Shown here: piece after piece, positions 13,753 to 21,359 of the stretch | How the letters are laid out: the number at the start of each line of letters is the position of its first letter | Numbering within the stretch: position 1 is the stretch's first letter | Assembly (NCBI GenBank): GCA_049600855.1 | Contig: JBMYQA010000033.1 | Span: forward strand, 1-32,983 | Direction: 5' to 3' | From: JBMYQA01 sp049600855 | GTDB lineage: Bacteria > Bacteroidota > Bacteroidia > Cytophagales > Flammeovirgaceae | Length of the DNA: 32,983 bases | Made by a program: the position numbers and the translations under genes | The notes under the pieces: generated by a model | What the model saw: only the letters and a program-made list of their open reading frames with translations | Database searches by the model: none | Told to the model about the DNA's origin: nothing

Positions 13753-15228
13753 ATGAAACATCAAAATAAGCAAGTAGAACACTATTCCGAAGAATATTAT
13801 GAGGAAGATGAAGATATTCTTGTTGAGGAGTATGAGGATGATTTTGATGAAGATGAGGATGAAGATGGACTGATACATGAGGATCGGACAAGGCCTTTAA
13901 TGGAATTGGAGGATATAGATGTCAAGTCGGAAGAAGTACAAGATCTGTTGGGAAGGCCACCACATTGGATTATCCGTTCGGGGATACTGATGGTGGCCAT
14001 TTTTACGGCTATGATTTTGTCGGTGACTTATGTGGTTCGTTATCCAGATACTTTACCCACAGAAGTCACGATTGCCACCGAAACACTTCCTACGAGTGTA
14101 CAAGCCAAGCAAAGCGGCAAACTCACCCACTTATTCGTTGGAGAACATACCTTTGTAAAAAAAGGGCAGTATCTAGGCGTACTCGAAAACCCAGTAAACT
14201 ACGAGGAAGTGATGTCTGTCAAAGCTTGGTTTGATCATTTCTATGAACAGCTTAATAAAAAACAACAGGTTGGTACGTTTTACCAAGGCAAAATGCCTGA
14301 GTTGGGGTCGTTACAAGGAGCCTATGCTGGCCTTCACAAAGCATATAAAGATTACCAATTCTATTTAGCACAGGCTGCAAATACGCGAAAACTGAGTCAA
14401 ATGCAAAAGCAACTAGCTGTTCAAGAATTGGTTACTCAGAGTTTAGGGCAAAAAGCGAAAGTGAGTCAACAAACCTTTCAGCTCAATCAAAAAAAGTATC
14501 AAGCTGATAAAGCCTTATTTAGTGAGGGAGTTATCTCAGAACAGGAATACGATAATGCCGAAAAGGCTTATCTAAATGAGAAGTTGGCTCTAGCTAACCT
14601 TGACAATGAAAAGGCAAACCAGCAATTGCAAATCGAAAACCTCAAGCATCAGATGGTAGAATTAGAGCAACAAGATACAGAGCGCAAAATTCAGCTATTT
14701 GATGCTATCCGACAAGCTGCTATTGGCTTTCAAGGGCAATTGCAGCAATGGGAAGAGACTTATGTGTTGAAAGCGCCTATTGATGGCAAGGTTTCGTTCT
14801 ACAAATTCTGGACCCAAAACCAAGAAGTTCGTGGGGGGGATGAGGTGATGGTGGTCATTCCCGAAACGGATGAGCTATTCGCCTATTCCTACCTGCCTGC
14901 CGCCAATTCGGGAAAAGTCATAGAAGGCCAAACCGTGCGAATCGAGCTCAAAGACTTCCCTTTTCAGGAATATGGCTATGTTTACGGAGTAGTCACCTCA
15001 AAATCGGATATTTCTAGAGAAGGCAAATACTTACTTCGAATTGATATGCCCAATGGCTTATTGACTAAATACGGTGCAGCCCTTCCCTTTTCGCAAGAGA
15101 TGAAAGGTACCGCCCAAATTATTACCGAAGACTTACGCCTACTCGAACGTTTCTTCCGAAGCTTCCGAGGAACTTATGCTAAGTTTTTGGATGATTATGA
15201 AGAGGCGAAGGAGCGGAATGGGGAATAA
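13753..15228 (+). CDS. HlyD-family membrane fusion protein with acidic N-terminal tail
   Basis: This 491-residue periplasmic adaptor should link the C39 exporter to the TolC-like channel. After the start there is a strongly acidic cytoplasmic tail (about residues 9-60, mostly Glu, Asp and Tyr), then one membrane helix (about 74-95) followed by RYPDTLPTEV, typical of Bacteroidota HlyD proteins. A lipoyl half (QAKQSGKLTHLFVGEHTFVK), a long coiled-coil hairpin (about 175-325) and the second lipoyl half (LKAPIDGKVSFYKFWTQNQEV) follow, then a beta-barrel domain. It is the last gene of the export locus, 193 nt after the VKOR fusion, and shares the start MKHQN with it. The acidic tail could bind the basic precursors or the exporter ATPase; that is inference. 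Confidence 0.92.
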   Translation: MKHQNKQVEHYSEEYYEEDEDILVEEYEDDFDEDEDEDGLIHEDRTRPLMELEDIDVKSEEVQDLLGRPPHWIIRSGILMVAIFTAMILSVTYVVRYPDTLPTEVTIATETLPTSVQAKQSGKLTHLFVGEHTFVKKGQYLGVLENPVNYEEVMSVKAWFDHFYEQLNKKQQVGTFYQGKMPELGSLQGAYAGLHKAYKDYQFYLAQAANTRKLSQMQKQLAVQELVTQSLGQKAKVSQQTFQLNQKKYQADKALFSEGVISEQEYDNAEKAYLNEKLALANLDNEKANQQLQIENLKHQMVELEQQDTERKIQLFDAIRQAAIGFQGQLQQWEETYVLKAPIDGKVSFYKFWTQNQEVRGGDEVMVVIPETDELFAYSYLPAANSGKVIEGQTVRIELKDFPFQEYGYVYGVVTSKSDISREGKYLLRIDMPNGLLTKYGAALPFSQEMKGTAQIITEDLRLLERFFRSFRGTYAKFLDDYEEAKERNGE

Positions 15229-15469
15229 TACATCTAACTAAACAGTAGTTGCAGACAAAACCTATTCTTCCTCAAAGGAGATGTATTATTATGGTTTGAA
15301 GTTGCATTGGATAGCAATAAGTCAAGCGCATACGTTGCCCCGTTACAAACTTCCTTCATTTTTAGGTCCAACAAGGCCGCTTGGCGGACGCAGTCTTGAA
15401 CCATTAACCATTCGTGATCATCATTAATAGTAAAAAGTCTGTTTAAGCCCAAGACTAATACGTCTTGAA

Positions 15470-17035
15470 CTATTTCTCAACAAATTTAGCCAATTCACTA
15501 ATACTCCCAATGCCCAACTTTTTGGCCTGTTCCTCACGCATCATCAAAGCATAGGTATTATTAAAACCGAGTGGTTTCAGCCATTTGCATTGATGTTGCG
15601 CTTGAAACTCTTGATTTACATATGCAAAAAGTTCTTGACTATTTTGCATGAGTTGCTGTGCAATTTGGTCATCGGGTTGGAGGATTACTAACAGCCCTGT
15701 TCCAGTATATTCGGGGTAAATGTCGATTTCACCCGCTTTGAGTGCTTCAAAGGCAACTTGCGTACCGCCTAATCCTAATTTACTTTCCACATTTAGTGTG
15801 CTGTAGTTCTCGATCAGCAAAGTGAATATTTCAGCAAGAATGAATTGTTCGGTAAAGTTTTTTCCTCCAATCACCAACTCAGCCTCTCCTTCTCGAGCAA
15901 TCGCGGTTTCAAAACCCAAACTTTCTACAAAATCTTTAGCAACTTTTTGGGGAGATTGTTTTTCCTGATCAACCAAATAATTGAGTCTGCGCATCGTTTT
16001 ATCGGAAATCTGATTTGCTAGTTTATCAAAGATCGCTGCCAATACAGGGTATTTCGCTAAACTTTCTTGACGAATGAGTGGGGCTACATGGTAAGGGGGA
16101 AAGTAATTTTTATCATCTTGTAATACGCGCAAGTTGTAGGCATCGATTCGCCCATCCGTAGAATAACCGCCAATGACATCTACTTTGGCATTTTTGACCG
16201 CTGAATACATTAAGCCTGCATTCATTTGAACCCCTGTTAATGCTAACTGATAAGCCTTTTTTAAGCCTTCCCAACCATCAGGACGTTTCATGAACTCTGC
16301 GGGCAAACCCGCTTTGAGTTGGGCTGATTTTTTGGAAGGAAGCACTTGGAATACAACTAATATCGCTAAAGCGATTCCAAGGCCAATGGCTAAGGGTTTG
16401 AACCAAGTAGTGATATTTTTCTGAATCAAACCCAATAAAATATCAATGGTAATGGCTAGCAGTGCTGCTGGAATGGCTCCAGTTAGAATGAGTGTGGTAT
16501 TATTCAGGGCAATTCCTGTGAAGATAAATTCCCCCAATCCGCCAGCGGCAATTAAAGCACACAAAGTAGCTACACCGACATTGATCACCGTAGCCGTTCG
16601 AATACCTGCAAAAATGATGGGCATAGCTAGTGGGATCTCTACTTTAATCAGTAATTGCCAATTCGTCATGCCCAATCCAATAGCGGCTTCTCGAATGTTT
16701 GGATCAATATCTGAAATCCCAGTATACGTATTTCGAATGATGGGTAATAAGGCATAGAGGAATAGCGCTAAGATTGCAGGCACAGCGCCAATGCCCAAAA
16801 AGGGAATGAGAAAACCCAAGAGCGCGATGCTAGGTACGGTTTGGATCATGTTGGCAAAACCAATTACAGGGTTGGCGAGCCGTTTGTAACGGGTAATGAA
16901 AATACCTAAAAACAGTCCTAGTGTAATTGCTAAAATGACTGATATGCCCGTTAACCACAAATGCTCCCACGTTCGAGCCAAGAGCTCTACTTTTTTTTCG
17001 GCTAAATAGTGCAATAGATCGAACTGGTCATTCAT
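15470..17035 (-). CDS. Glycine betaine/choline-type ABC permease fused to a substrate-binding domain
   Basis: This 521-residue protein is the membrane and binding part of an osmoprotectant importer. Residues 1-230 are an OpuB/OpuC-type permease with the EAA-like loop (REAAIGLGMTNWQLLIKVEIPLAMP) and GGLGEFIFTGI. The rest is an OpuBC/OpuCC-type binding domain, but its halves are in reversed order. The part normally C-terminal (EFMKRPDGWEGL...VDVIGGYSTDGRIDAYNL...FPPYHVAPL, 245-375) comes first, and the normal N-terminal part (VIGGKNFTEQFILAE...EIDIYPEYTGTGL...WLKPLGFNNTYAL, 388-521) ends the protein. This is a circular permutation. It overlaps the ATPase gene by 4 nt, so the two are one operon. 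Substrate is inferred from family: glycine betaine, choline or similar. Confidence 0.9.
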   Translation of the reverse strand: MNDQFDLLHYLAEKKVELLARTWEHLWLTGISVILAITLGLFLGIFITRYKRLANPVIGFANMIQTVPSIALLGFLIPFLGIGAVPAILALFLYALLPIIRNTYTGISDIDPNIREAAIGLGMTNWQLLIKVEIPLAMPIIFAGIRTATVINVGVATLCALIAAGGLGEFIFTGIALNNTTLILTGAIPAALLAITIDILLGLIQKNITTWFKPLAIGLGIALAILVVFQVLPSKKSAQLKAGLPAEFMKRPDGWEGLKKAYQLALTGVQMNAGLMYSAVKNAKVDVIGGYSTDGRIDAYNLRVLQDDKNYFPPYHVAPLIRQESLAKYPVLAAIFDKLANQISDKTMRRLNYLVDQEKQSPQKVAKDFVESLGFETAIAREGEAELVIGGKNFTEQFILAEIFTLLIENYSTLNVESKLGLGGTQVAFEALKAGEIDIYPEYTGTGLLVILQPDDQIAQQLMQNSQELFAYVNQEFQAQHQCKWLKPLGFNNTYALMMREEQAKKLGIGSISELAKFVEK

Positions 17036-17985
17036 GAAGTTGTGCTATTTTTGTAATGTGTATAGGCTTGAAATAAGGCTGTTTTTGTCGTGTATCCAAT
17101 CGTTTGGTCGTTTTCGATGAGCTGAATGGCTGTTGTTGTATGTGATTGTTCAAATAATTCATACAGACTTGTATGGATAGGGTAGGGCATACTGCTTTGA
17201 TGTTGATCGTTGAGCTGTGTATGGGGCAAGACCTCTCGAATGGTTAACGCTTTCAGTTCGATCTCAAGCCGATTCGTATCAAAAAATGTTTTGACAAAGT
17301 CATTTTTGGGTTGAAACAGGAAATTGCGAACATTGCCCAGTTGTTCAATCCTTCCGTCGTTCATCAAGCAAATGACATCAGCCATTTCTATCGCCTCAGC
17401 CACATCGTGTGTGACCACCACGGTTGTCATATCAAATTGTTTACTTAATGTAATAAATCGCTCTCGAACACCCGATCGTGTAATGGGGTCAAGTGCGCTG
17501 AATGGTTCGTCCATTAAGAGTAGGGGAGGCTTGGTTGCAATAGCGCGGGCAATAGCCACACGTTGTTGTTGGCCTCCGCTCAGTTCGTGAGGGAATTTGT
17601 GCTGAAAATCAAGTGGCAACTCTAGTTGCGTTAATACTTCAGGAATGATATCCGTGATTTTACCTTCATCGTATCCTAAGAGTTTAGGTACAATGGAAAT
17701 ATTTTGGGCGACGGTGTAATGCGGAAATAAACCATTTTCTTGAATGACATAACCCATGTGTCGTCTTAACTGATGAACATCTTCAGATAGAATGTTTTTA
17801 TTGTTGATAAAGATCGACCCCGAACTAGGTTCAATGAGGCGGTTAATCATTTTGAGTGTGGTAGTTTTCCCACATCCACTTTTTCCCAACAGGGCTAAGA
17901 TTTCTCCTTTTTCTAATTCAAAACTAATTTCATTAACGACTTTTTTGTTTTGATAGGCTTTAACCAATTTCTCGACCTTGAGCAT
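17032..17985 (-). CDS. Glycine betaine/choline-type ABC importer ATPase
   Basis: This 317-residue ATPase powers the fused permease/binding protein encoded directly downstream (4-nt overlap). Walker A is GKSGCGKTT, the signature is ELSGGQQQR, Walker B is LLLMDEPFSALD and the H-loop lies in VVTHDVAEA. The regular ATPase domain ends near residue 235. The remaining ~80 residues (from NRLEIELKALTIREVL) look like a weak, single CBS-like segment, as in OpuCA/ProV proteins where paired CBS domains sense ionic strength. It is the first gene of the operon, downstream of the MoxR terminator. Confidence 0.92.
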   Translation of the reverse strand: MLKVEKLVKAYQNKKVVNEISFELEKGEILALLGKSGCGKTTTLKMINRLIEPSSGSIFINNKNILSEDVHQLRRHMGYVIQENGLFPHYTVAQNISIVPKLLGYDEGKITDIIPEVLTQLELPLDFQHKFPHELSGGQQQRVAIARAIATKPPLLLMDEPFSALDPITRSGVRERFITLSKQFDMTTVVVTHDVAEAIEMADVICLMNDGRIEQLGNVRNFLFQPKNDFVKTFFDTNRLEIELKALTIREVLPHTQLNDQHQSSMPYPIHTSLYELFEQSHTTTAIQLIENDQTIGYTTKTALFQAYTHYKNSTTS

Positions 17986-18072
17986 GGATTTTTAGTTTGT
18001 TGTAGAAGCATCAGTAGATTGCCGCATTTTTAAGGACTGAATGTCACACTGCGCTGCGATATTGTTCCTTAT

Positions 18073-18116
18073 AAAAAAGGCTAGAAATTGAAAAGTCTGG
18101 TTTCCAATTTCTAGCC
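18073..18116 (-). terminator. Rho-independent terminator after moxR
   Basis: A perfect 12-bp stem GGCTAGAAATTG/CAATTTCTAGCC (18079-18090 with 18105-18116) is followed on the minus strand by six T (18073-18078). It lies about 24 nt after the moxR stop and separates that gene from the importer operon. Confidence 0.88.
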
Positions 18117-18139
18117 GCTTATTTCCAAATTAGAACAGT

Positions 18140-19108
18140 TTAAAATAGGCGCTGAATAATTTTTTCTACCGTAATGCCTTCGGCTTCGGCTTTAAAGTTA
18201 CGCACAATTCTGTGACGGAGAATAGGAATGGCTACTTGCTGAATGTCTTCAATATCTGGCGAGTATTTTCCATTCAGTAAGGCATTACATTTCGCTGCAA
18301 GTACTAAATTTTGTGAGGCTCTAGGCCCTGCTCCCCAATCTAGGAAATCGTTGGCTTCTTGAGCAGCGTTTTCTCTACCAGGACGAGTTTTATTGACCAA
18401 ACCTACCGCATATTCTACTACATTATCAGCTATAGGAACCTTTTTAATGAGTTGTTGGTAAAATAAAATTTCTTCAGCTTCTATAACTACATCTGCGGTA
18501 GGTTTTACAGCTGTTGTTGTGTTTTTAACAATCTGAACTTCAGATTCATAGCTCGGATAATCTAAATAGACATTGAACATGAAACGGTCGAGTTGCGCCT
18601 CGGGAAGTGGGTAAGTTCCTTCTTGTTCAATGGGATTTTGGGTCGCTAACACAAAGAATGGCTCATCTAATTTAAAGTGTTGACCAGCAATGGTTACCGA
18701 ATGTTCTTGCATGGCTTCAAGTAGCGCAGCTTGTGTTTTGGGAGGCGTACGGTTAATTTCATCTGCCAAAATAATGTTGGCAAATATAGGGCCTTTGATG
18801 AACTGGAAGTTCCGATCTTTATCCATCGTTTCTGCTCCAAGAATATCAGAGGGCATTAAATCTGGTGTAAACTGAATTCGACTGAATTTAAGATTCAATA
18901 CAGAAGAAACCGTTTGAATTAAGAGTGTTTTTGCTAAACCAGGTACACCTACAAGTAGGCAATGGCCTTGACAAAATATGGCAGTTAATACCAAACGAAC
19001 AACTTCATCTTGACCTACGATCACCTTCCCAATTTCTTCTCGTAGTTTTTGGTAGGATGCGGCTAATGCATCTGCGGCCTCTTTGTCAGAGCTGAACTTC
19101 ATAGTCAT
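18140..19108 (-). CDS. moxR: MoxR-family AAA+ ATPase
   Basis: This 322-residue AAA+ ATPase belongs to the MoxR/AAA_3 group, thought to act as chaperones that mature other protein complexes. Walker A is GVPGLAKT, Walker B is LADEINRTPPKTQAALLEAM, sensor 1 is ATQNPIEQEGTYPLPEAQLDRF, and the lid has GAGPRASQNL. Length is normal. In many Bacteroidota moxR heads an operon with DUF58 and von Willebrand factor genes; here a strong terminator follows directly, so it appears as a single-gene unit and its partners, if any, lie elsewhere. The ATG at 19108 (or 19102) fits the usual start. Confidence 0.93.
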   Translation of the reverse strand: MTMKFSSDKEAADALAASYQKLREEIGKVIVGQDEVVRLVLTAIFCQGHCLLVGVPGLAKTLLIQTVSSVLNLKFSRIQFTPDLMPSDILGAETMDKDRNFQFIKGPIFANIILADEINRTPPKTQAALLEAMQEHSVTIAGQHFKLDEPFFVLATQNPIEQEGTYPLPEAQLDRFMFNVYLDYPSYESEVQIVKNTTTAVKPTADVVIEAEEILFYQQLIKKVPIADNVVEYAVGLVNKTRPGRENAAQEANDFLDWGAGPRASQNLVLAAKCNALLNGKYSPDIEDIQQVAIPILRHRIVRNFKAEAEGITVEKIIQRLF

Positions 19109-19302
19109 AGTTTAATCTTTATTGTTGAGGTCATTTAAATGCTAAAGCTGTTTAAGGACTTCGCTCAAACAGCTTCAATGGTAAATATAATAATCCTATT
19201 GAAAAAGCAACTTGGCTTTTATATGAAAGGCACTCATTTCTGTATGAGCTTGTCTACTATTAGTTTTTTCGAGCGAAAAAGAGTGATTTTTAACCTTTTG
19301 CA

Positions 19303-19318
19303 GCGGGGCTGCCCCCGC
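19303..19318. other. GC-rich hairpin in the moxR / DUF2141 intergenic region
   Basis: GCGGGG-CTGC-CCCCGC is a perfect 6-bp stem with a 4-nt loop, unusually GC-rich for this AT-rich window. It lies in the 250 nt upstream of moxR and downstream of the DUF2141 gene (minus), about 40 nt from that gene's stop, so it could end its transcript. The U-run is missing. I see nothing else in 19109-19358. Confidence 0.35.
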
Positions 19319-19358
19319 CGAAATAAATTAATGTGAGACAAGCGCTTATAAGAAAGCC

Positions 19359-19805
19359 TTAAAATACACTACGCATTTTAATGCTGATGGTCTTATCTGC
19401 TGAAATGTCGAACTTCGCATCTTTATATTTAGGTGGGCCAAATCGGGAATGTGCATCATTAGAAGCGCCATAATCTTCCTTAGGTATTCCTAATACATTG
19501 GTGTCCATTTCCCCATTACTGTTGGCATCGTGGAGTGCGGCAATGGCATAAGTGCCCGCAGGTAAATCTTTAAAAACCAAACTAGCCTTTTTTCCTTTTA
19601 CAGGACAACCATCATAAGCATAAGCCTTTTTCGAATCACTAGGAAAGCCTTCTTCTCCTTTAAATAGGATGAGCAAAACATAGCCTTCGTCCTTTTTGAT
19701 TTCTTCAATATTTACAGTAAGGGTGTAGGTGTCATCGCCTTTTCCTGAAAATGAGGTAATACCAAACAGTAAGGCAATCGATAAAAGAATAACAGGTGTT
19801 CTCAT
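19359..19805 (-). CDS. Secreted DUF2141-domain protein
   Basis: This is a 148-residue protein from the ATG at 19805; the open frame extends eight codons further without a better start. A signal peptide (MRTPVILLSIALLFGITSFSG) is followed by the DUF2141 fold: LTVNIEEIKKDEGYVLLILF, LPAGTYAIAALHDANSNGEMDTNVLGIPKEDYGASNDA, and a closing beta strand. DUF2141 proteins are small exported beta-rich proteins, common in Bacteroidota and other Gram-negatives; their function is unknown to me. A -7 box at 19860-19867 supports the chosen start. It is a single-gene unit, divergent from the OmpH-like gene. Confidence 0.88.
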   Translation of the reverse strand: MRTPVILLSIALLFGITSFSGKGDDTYTLTVNIEEIKKDEGYVLLILFKGEEGFPSDSKKAYAYDGCPVKGKKASLVFKDLPAGTYAIAALHDANSNGEMDTNVLGIPKEDYGASNDAHSRFGPPKYKDAKFDISADKTISIKMRSVF

Positions 19806-19859
19806 AGTTAAAAAAATTAGGATTGACACAGGTAAATACTTTGTAAATCACTGATTTAG

Positions 19860-19867
19860 CAAAGTTA
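19860..19867 (-). promoter_or_regulatory. -7 box of the DUF2141 gene
   Basis: On the minus strand TAACTTTG is an exact TAnnTTTG. It puts the transcript start near 19853 and gives a leader of roughly 48 nt to the ATG at 19805. No clear -33 TTTG is seen. Confidence 0.5.
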
Positions 19868-20000
19868 TGAAAACGGAATTTACTTCGCGTTTCATCATTT
19901 TGGTTAGGCAACCTTTTTACAACAACTGTGCGAAAACAAAATAGTTTATATTTTGTTTATGCTTTTTTAACCAAATTCTTTTGGAAGAAGCTTAAAATCC

Positions 20001-20032
20001 TTTCTCTTTTCCATGCGATCCCTCTATATTTG
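20001..20032 (+). promoter_or_regulatory. Promoter of the OmpH-like gene
   Basis: TATATTTG (20025-20032) is an exact Bacteroidota -7 box. A TTTC -33-like element lies at 20001-20004, 20 nt upstream. The transcript would start near 20039, leaving a very short leader before the TTG at 20053. Confidence 0.5.
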
Positions 20033-20052
20033 CGCCCTGTTTAACATAAATT

Positions 20053-20664
20053 TTGAGTAAAGTGAAAAATTTACCTTTGATATTAAGCATTATCGCTTTA
20101 GCCGCTTCAGGTTTTTTATTAGTGAATGACTTTAGTGGTGATAAAGGGGCTGACCAAGTAGATGTACAAACGGCAGGTAAAATTGCCTTCGTAAATATGG
20201 ATTCACTGCAAACACAGTATACCTATTACATTGAGGCAAAAGCAGATTTGAATAAGCGTGAACAAAATGCGAAAACTGATTTGCAAAAGAGAGCTCAAGA
20301 GCTTTTGGTAAAAGAAGAAAGCTTTAGAAAGCAATACAATGCAGGTTTGTTATCTGCGAATGAAGCAAAATTGAAGCAACAGAAACTTCAAGAGGCAGGA
20401 GCAAACTATCAACAATATGAGCGCAGTGTACAAGAAGGTTTACTTTCTTACAGCCAAGAAAAAAATGTAGAGTTGAATAAGAAAATTAACGAATTTCTTG
20501 AAGAGTATAACAAATCGAAAGGCTACAGCTACATTTTTTCACATGGAATTGGCAGCCCTATGCTGATCACTGATAAAGCGCATGACATTACTCAAGATGT
20601 GGTAGTTGGCTTAAATGCGGCTTATGAGAAAGAAAAAGGTGAAGGCGATAAAGATGCTGAATAA
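20053..20664 (+). CDS. OmpH/Skp-family periplasmic chaperone-like protein
   Basis: This 203-residue protein resembles Skp/OmpH, periplasmic chaperones that hold unfolded outer membrane proteins with long coiled-coil tentacles. An N-terminal hydrophobic segment (LPLILSIIALAASGFLLV) anchors or exports it. The OmpH start motif GKIAFVNMDSLQTQY is followed by a charged coiled coil (about 60-150), then KGYSYIFSHGIGSPMLITD, the usual closing strand, and a Lys/Glu/Asp tail. The start is TTG at 20053 or GTG at 20062; no ATG is available. It stands alone between its own promoter and terminator, not in the bamA cluster where this family is often found, so it may be an additional paralogue. Confidence 0.88.
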   Translation: MSKVKNLPLILSIIALAASGFLLVNDFSGDKGADQVDVQTAGKIAFVNMDSLQTQYTYYIEAKADLNKREQNAKTDLQKRAQELLVKEESFRKQYNAGLLSANEAKLKQQKLQEAGANYQQYERSVQEGLLSYSQEKNVELNKKINEFLEEYNKSKGYSYIFSHGIGSPMLITDKAHDITQDVVVGLNAAYEKEKGEGDKDAE

Positions 20665-20710
20665 GGTAATTTAGATATAGAAGTTGTTTGTTAGACCACT
20701 TCATAAATAC

Positions 20711-20748
20711 AATCCCCACATTTTGAAGCATAAATGTGGGGATTTTGT
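20711..20748. terminator. Terminator of the OmpH-like gene
   Basis: A 13-bp stem AATCCCCACATTT/AAATGTGGGGATT (20711-20723 with 20732-20744) with an 8-nt loop is followed by TTG and a T/A-rich stretch. It lies about 46 nt after the stop. Confidence 0.82.
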
Positions 20749-20769
20749 ATTTCATAAAAAACGAATAAG

Positions 20770-20889
20770 TGCTCATTGAAGCTTCTTAGCTTCAATTAGA
20801 ATACGTTTGAGCTTCTTAGCTCAAAATAGTGAACGTTTAGAAATGTTAAATGATAACATTGCGGTTAAGAAACCTCAATGAGCATTTTT
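20770..20889 (+). ncRNA. Compact multi-hairpin element (structured RNA or small mobile repeat)
   Basis: Four hairpins lie in a row: ATTGAAGC-TTCTTA-GCTTCAAT (20775-20796), TTTGAGC-TTCTTA-GCTCAAA (20806-20825), AATGTTA-AATGA-TAACATT (20842-20860) and GGTT-AAGA-AACC (20863-20874). The outer ends TGCTCATTGA (20770-20779) and TCAATGAGCA (20875-20884) form a perfect 10-bp inverted repeat followed by TTTTT on the plus strand. The first two hairpins share the loop TTCTTA with different stems. There is no reading frame, and the OmpH-like terminator lies just upstream. It could be a small structured RNA with a terminator end, or a short inverted-repeat element. I found no promoter and no clear target-site duplication. 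Confidence 0.4.
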
Positions 20890-20909
20890 ATGAAAAAGCC
20901 CTATATTGA

Positions 20910-21359
20910 CTACTTAAACTTCTTCTTTAAATCTTTTAAGTGTTTATGGATATGATGGGCCACAATTGCCAAGTGTTCCATTCGAGAATAATCTCGTGAA
21001 CCTTTTTTGTAGGGGATGAGTTCAATGGTTTCGTTAAAGATGTGTTGTTCAATTACCTGCTGAGCCTGTTGCAGCCTCGTAATCAAATCGTTGATTGTAC
21101 TAGAGGCCGTTGACGCAACGCTTAACTGATTGACTTCTGATAACTTTCCCTTGAGCGGATTCGGTTTCCTTCCATTGCCCAAGTCAGCAATATTAGCCGC
21201 AAAGCTTTCATGCCAAAATGTAATATGCCCTAGAATATCTTTTGCATTCCATCGTTCATAAATCATAGCGGTGTAGTCATGATCTTGTTGATAAAAGTCA
21301 ATAAAATCAGTTAATTCCTGTTGTAGTTGTTCAAGGTTTGAGGCGATTTCTGTATTCAT
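20910..21359 (-). CDS. DinB-superfamily (ClbS/DfsB-like) four-helix protein
   Basis: This 149-residue protein resembles the ClbS/DfsB branch of the DinB superfamily: four-helix-bundle proteins, often with a metal site formed by three histidines. Visible features are YERWNAKDILGHITFWHESFAANI near residues 34-58, with candidate metal-binding H45 and H50, and a His-rich end (HLAIVAHHIHKHLKDLKKKF). ClbS hydrolyses a genotoxin; related proteins act in thiol-dependent detoxification, but most are uncharacterised. It is a single gene, convergent with the multi-hairpin element. No specific substrate can be inferred. Confidence 0.8.
   Translation of the reverse strand: MNTEIASNLEQLQQELTDFIDFYQQDHDYTAMIYERWNAKDILGHITFWHESFAANIADLGNGRKPNPLKGKLSEVNQLSVASTASSTINDLITRLQQAQQVIEQHIFNETIELIPYKKGSRDYSRMEHLAIVAHHIHKHLKDLKKKFK

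Noticed and set aside
15234..15452. 72-codon minus-strand frame between the HlyD and importer genes
   Set aside because: Starts at TTG, has no ATG upstream and no family I recognise. The middle (DDHEWLMVQDCVRQAALLDLKMKEVCNGATYALDLLL) looks somewhat protein-like, so a relic is possible, but I cannot support a gene.
19139..19336. 65-codon plus-strand frame upstream of moxR
   Set aside because: Low-complexity content, no family match, runs through the GC-rich hairpin and lacks a promoter.
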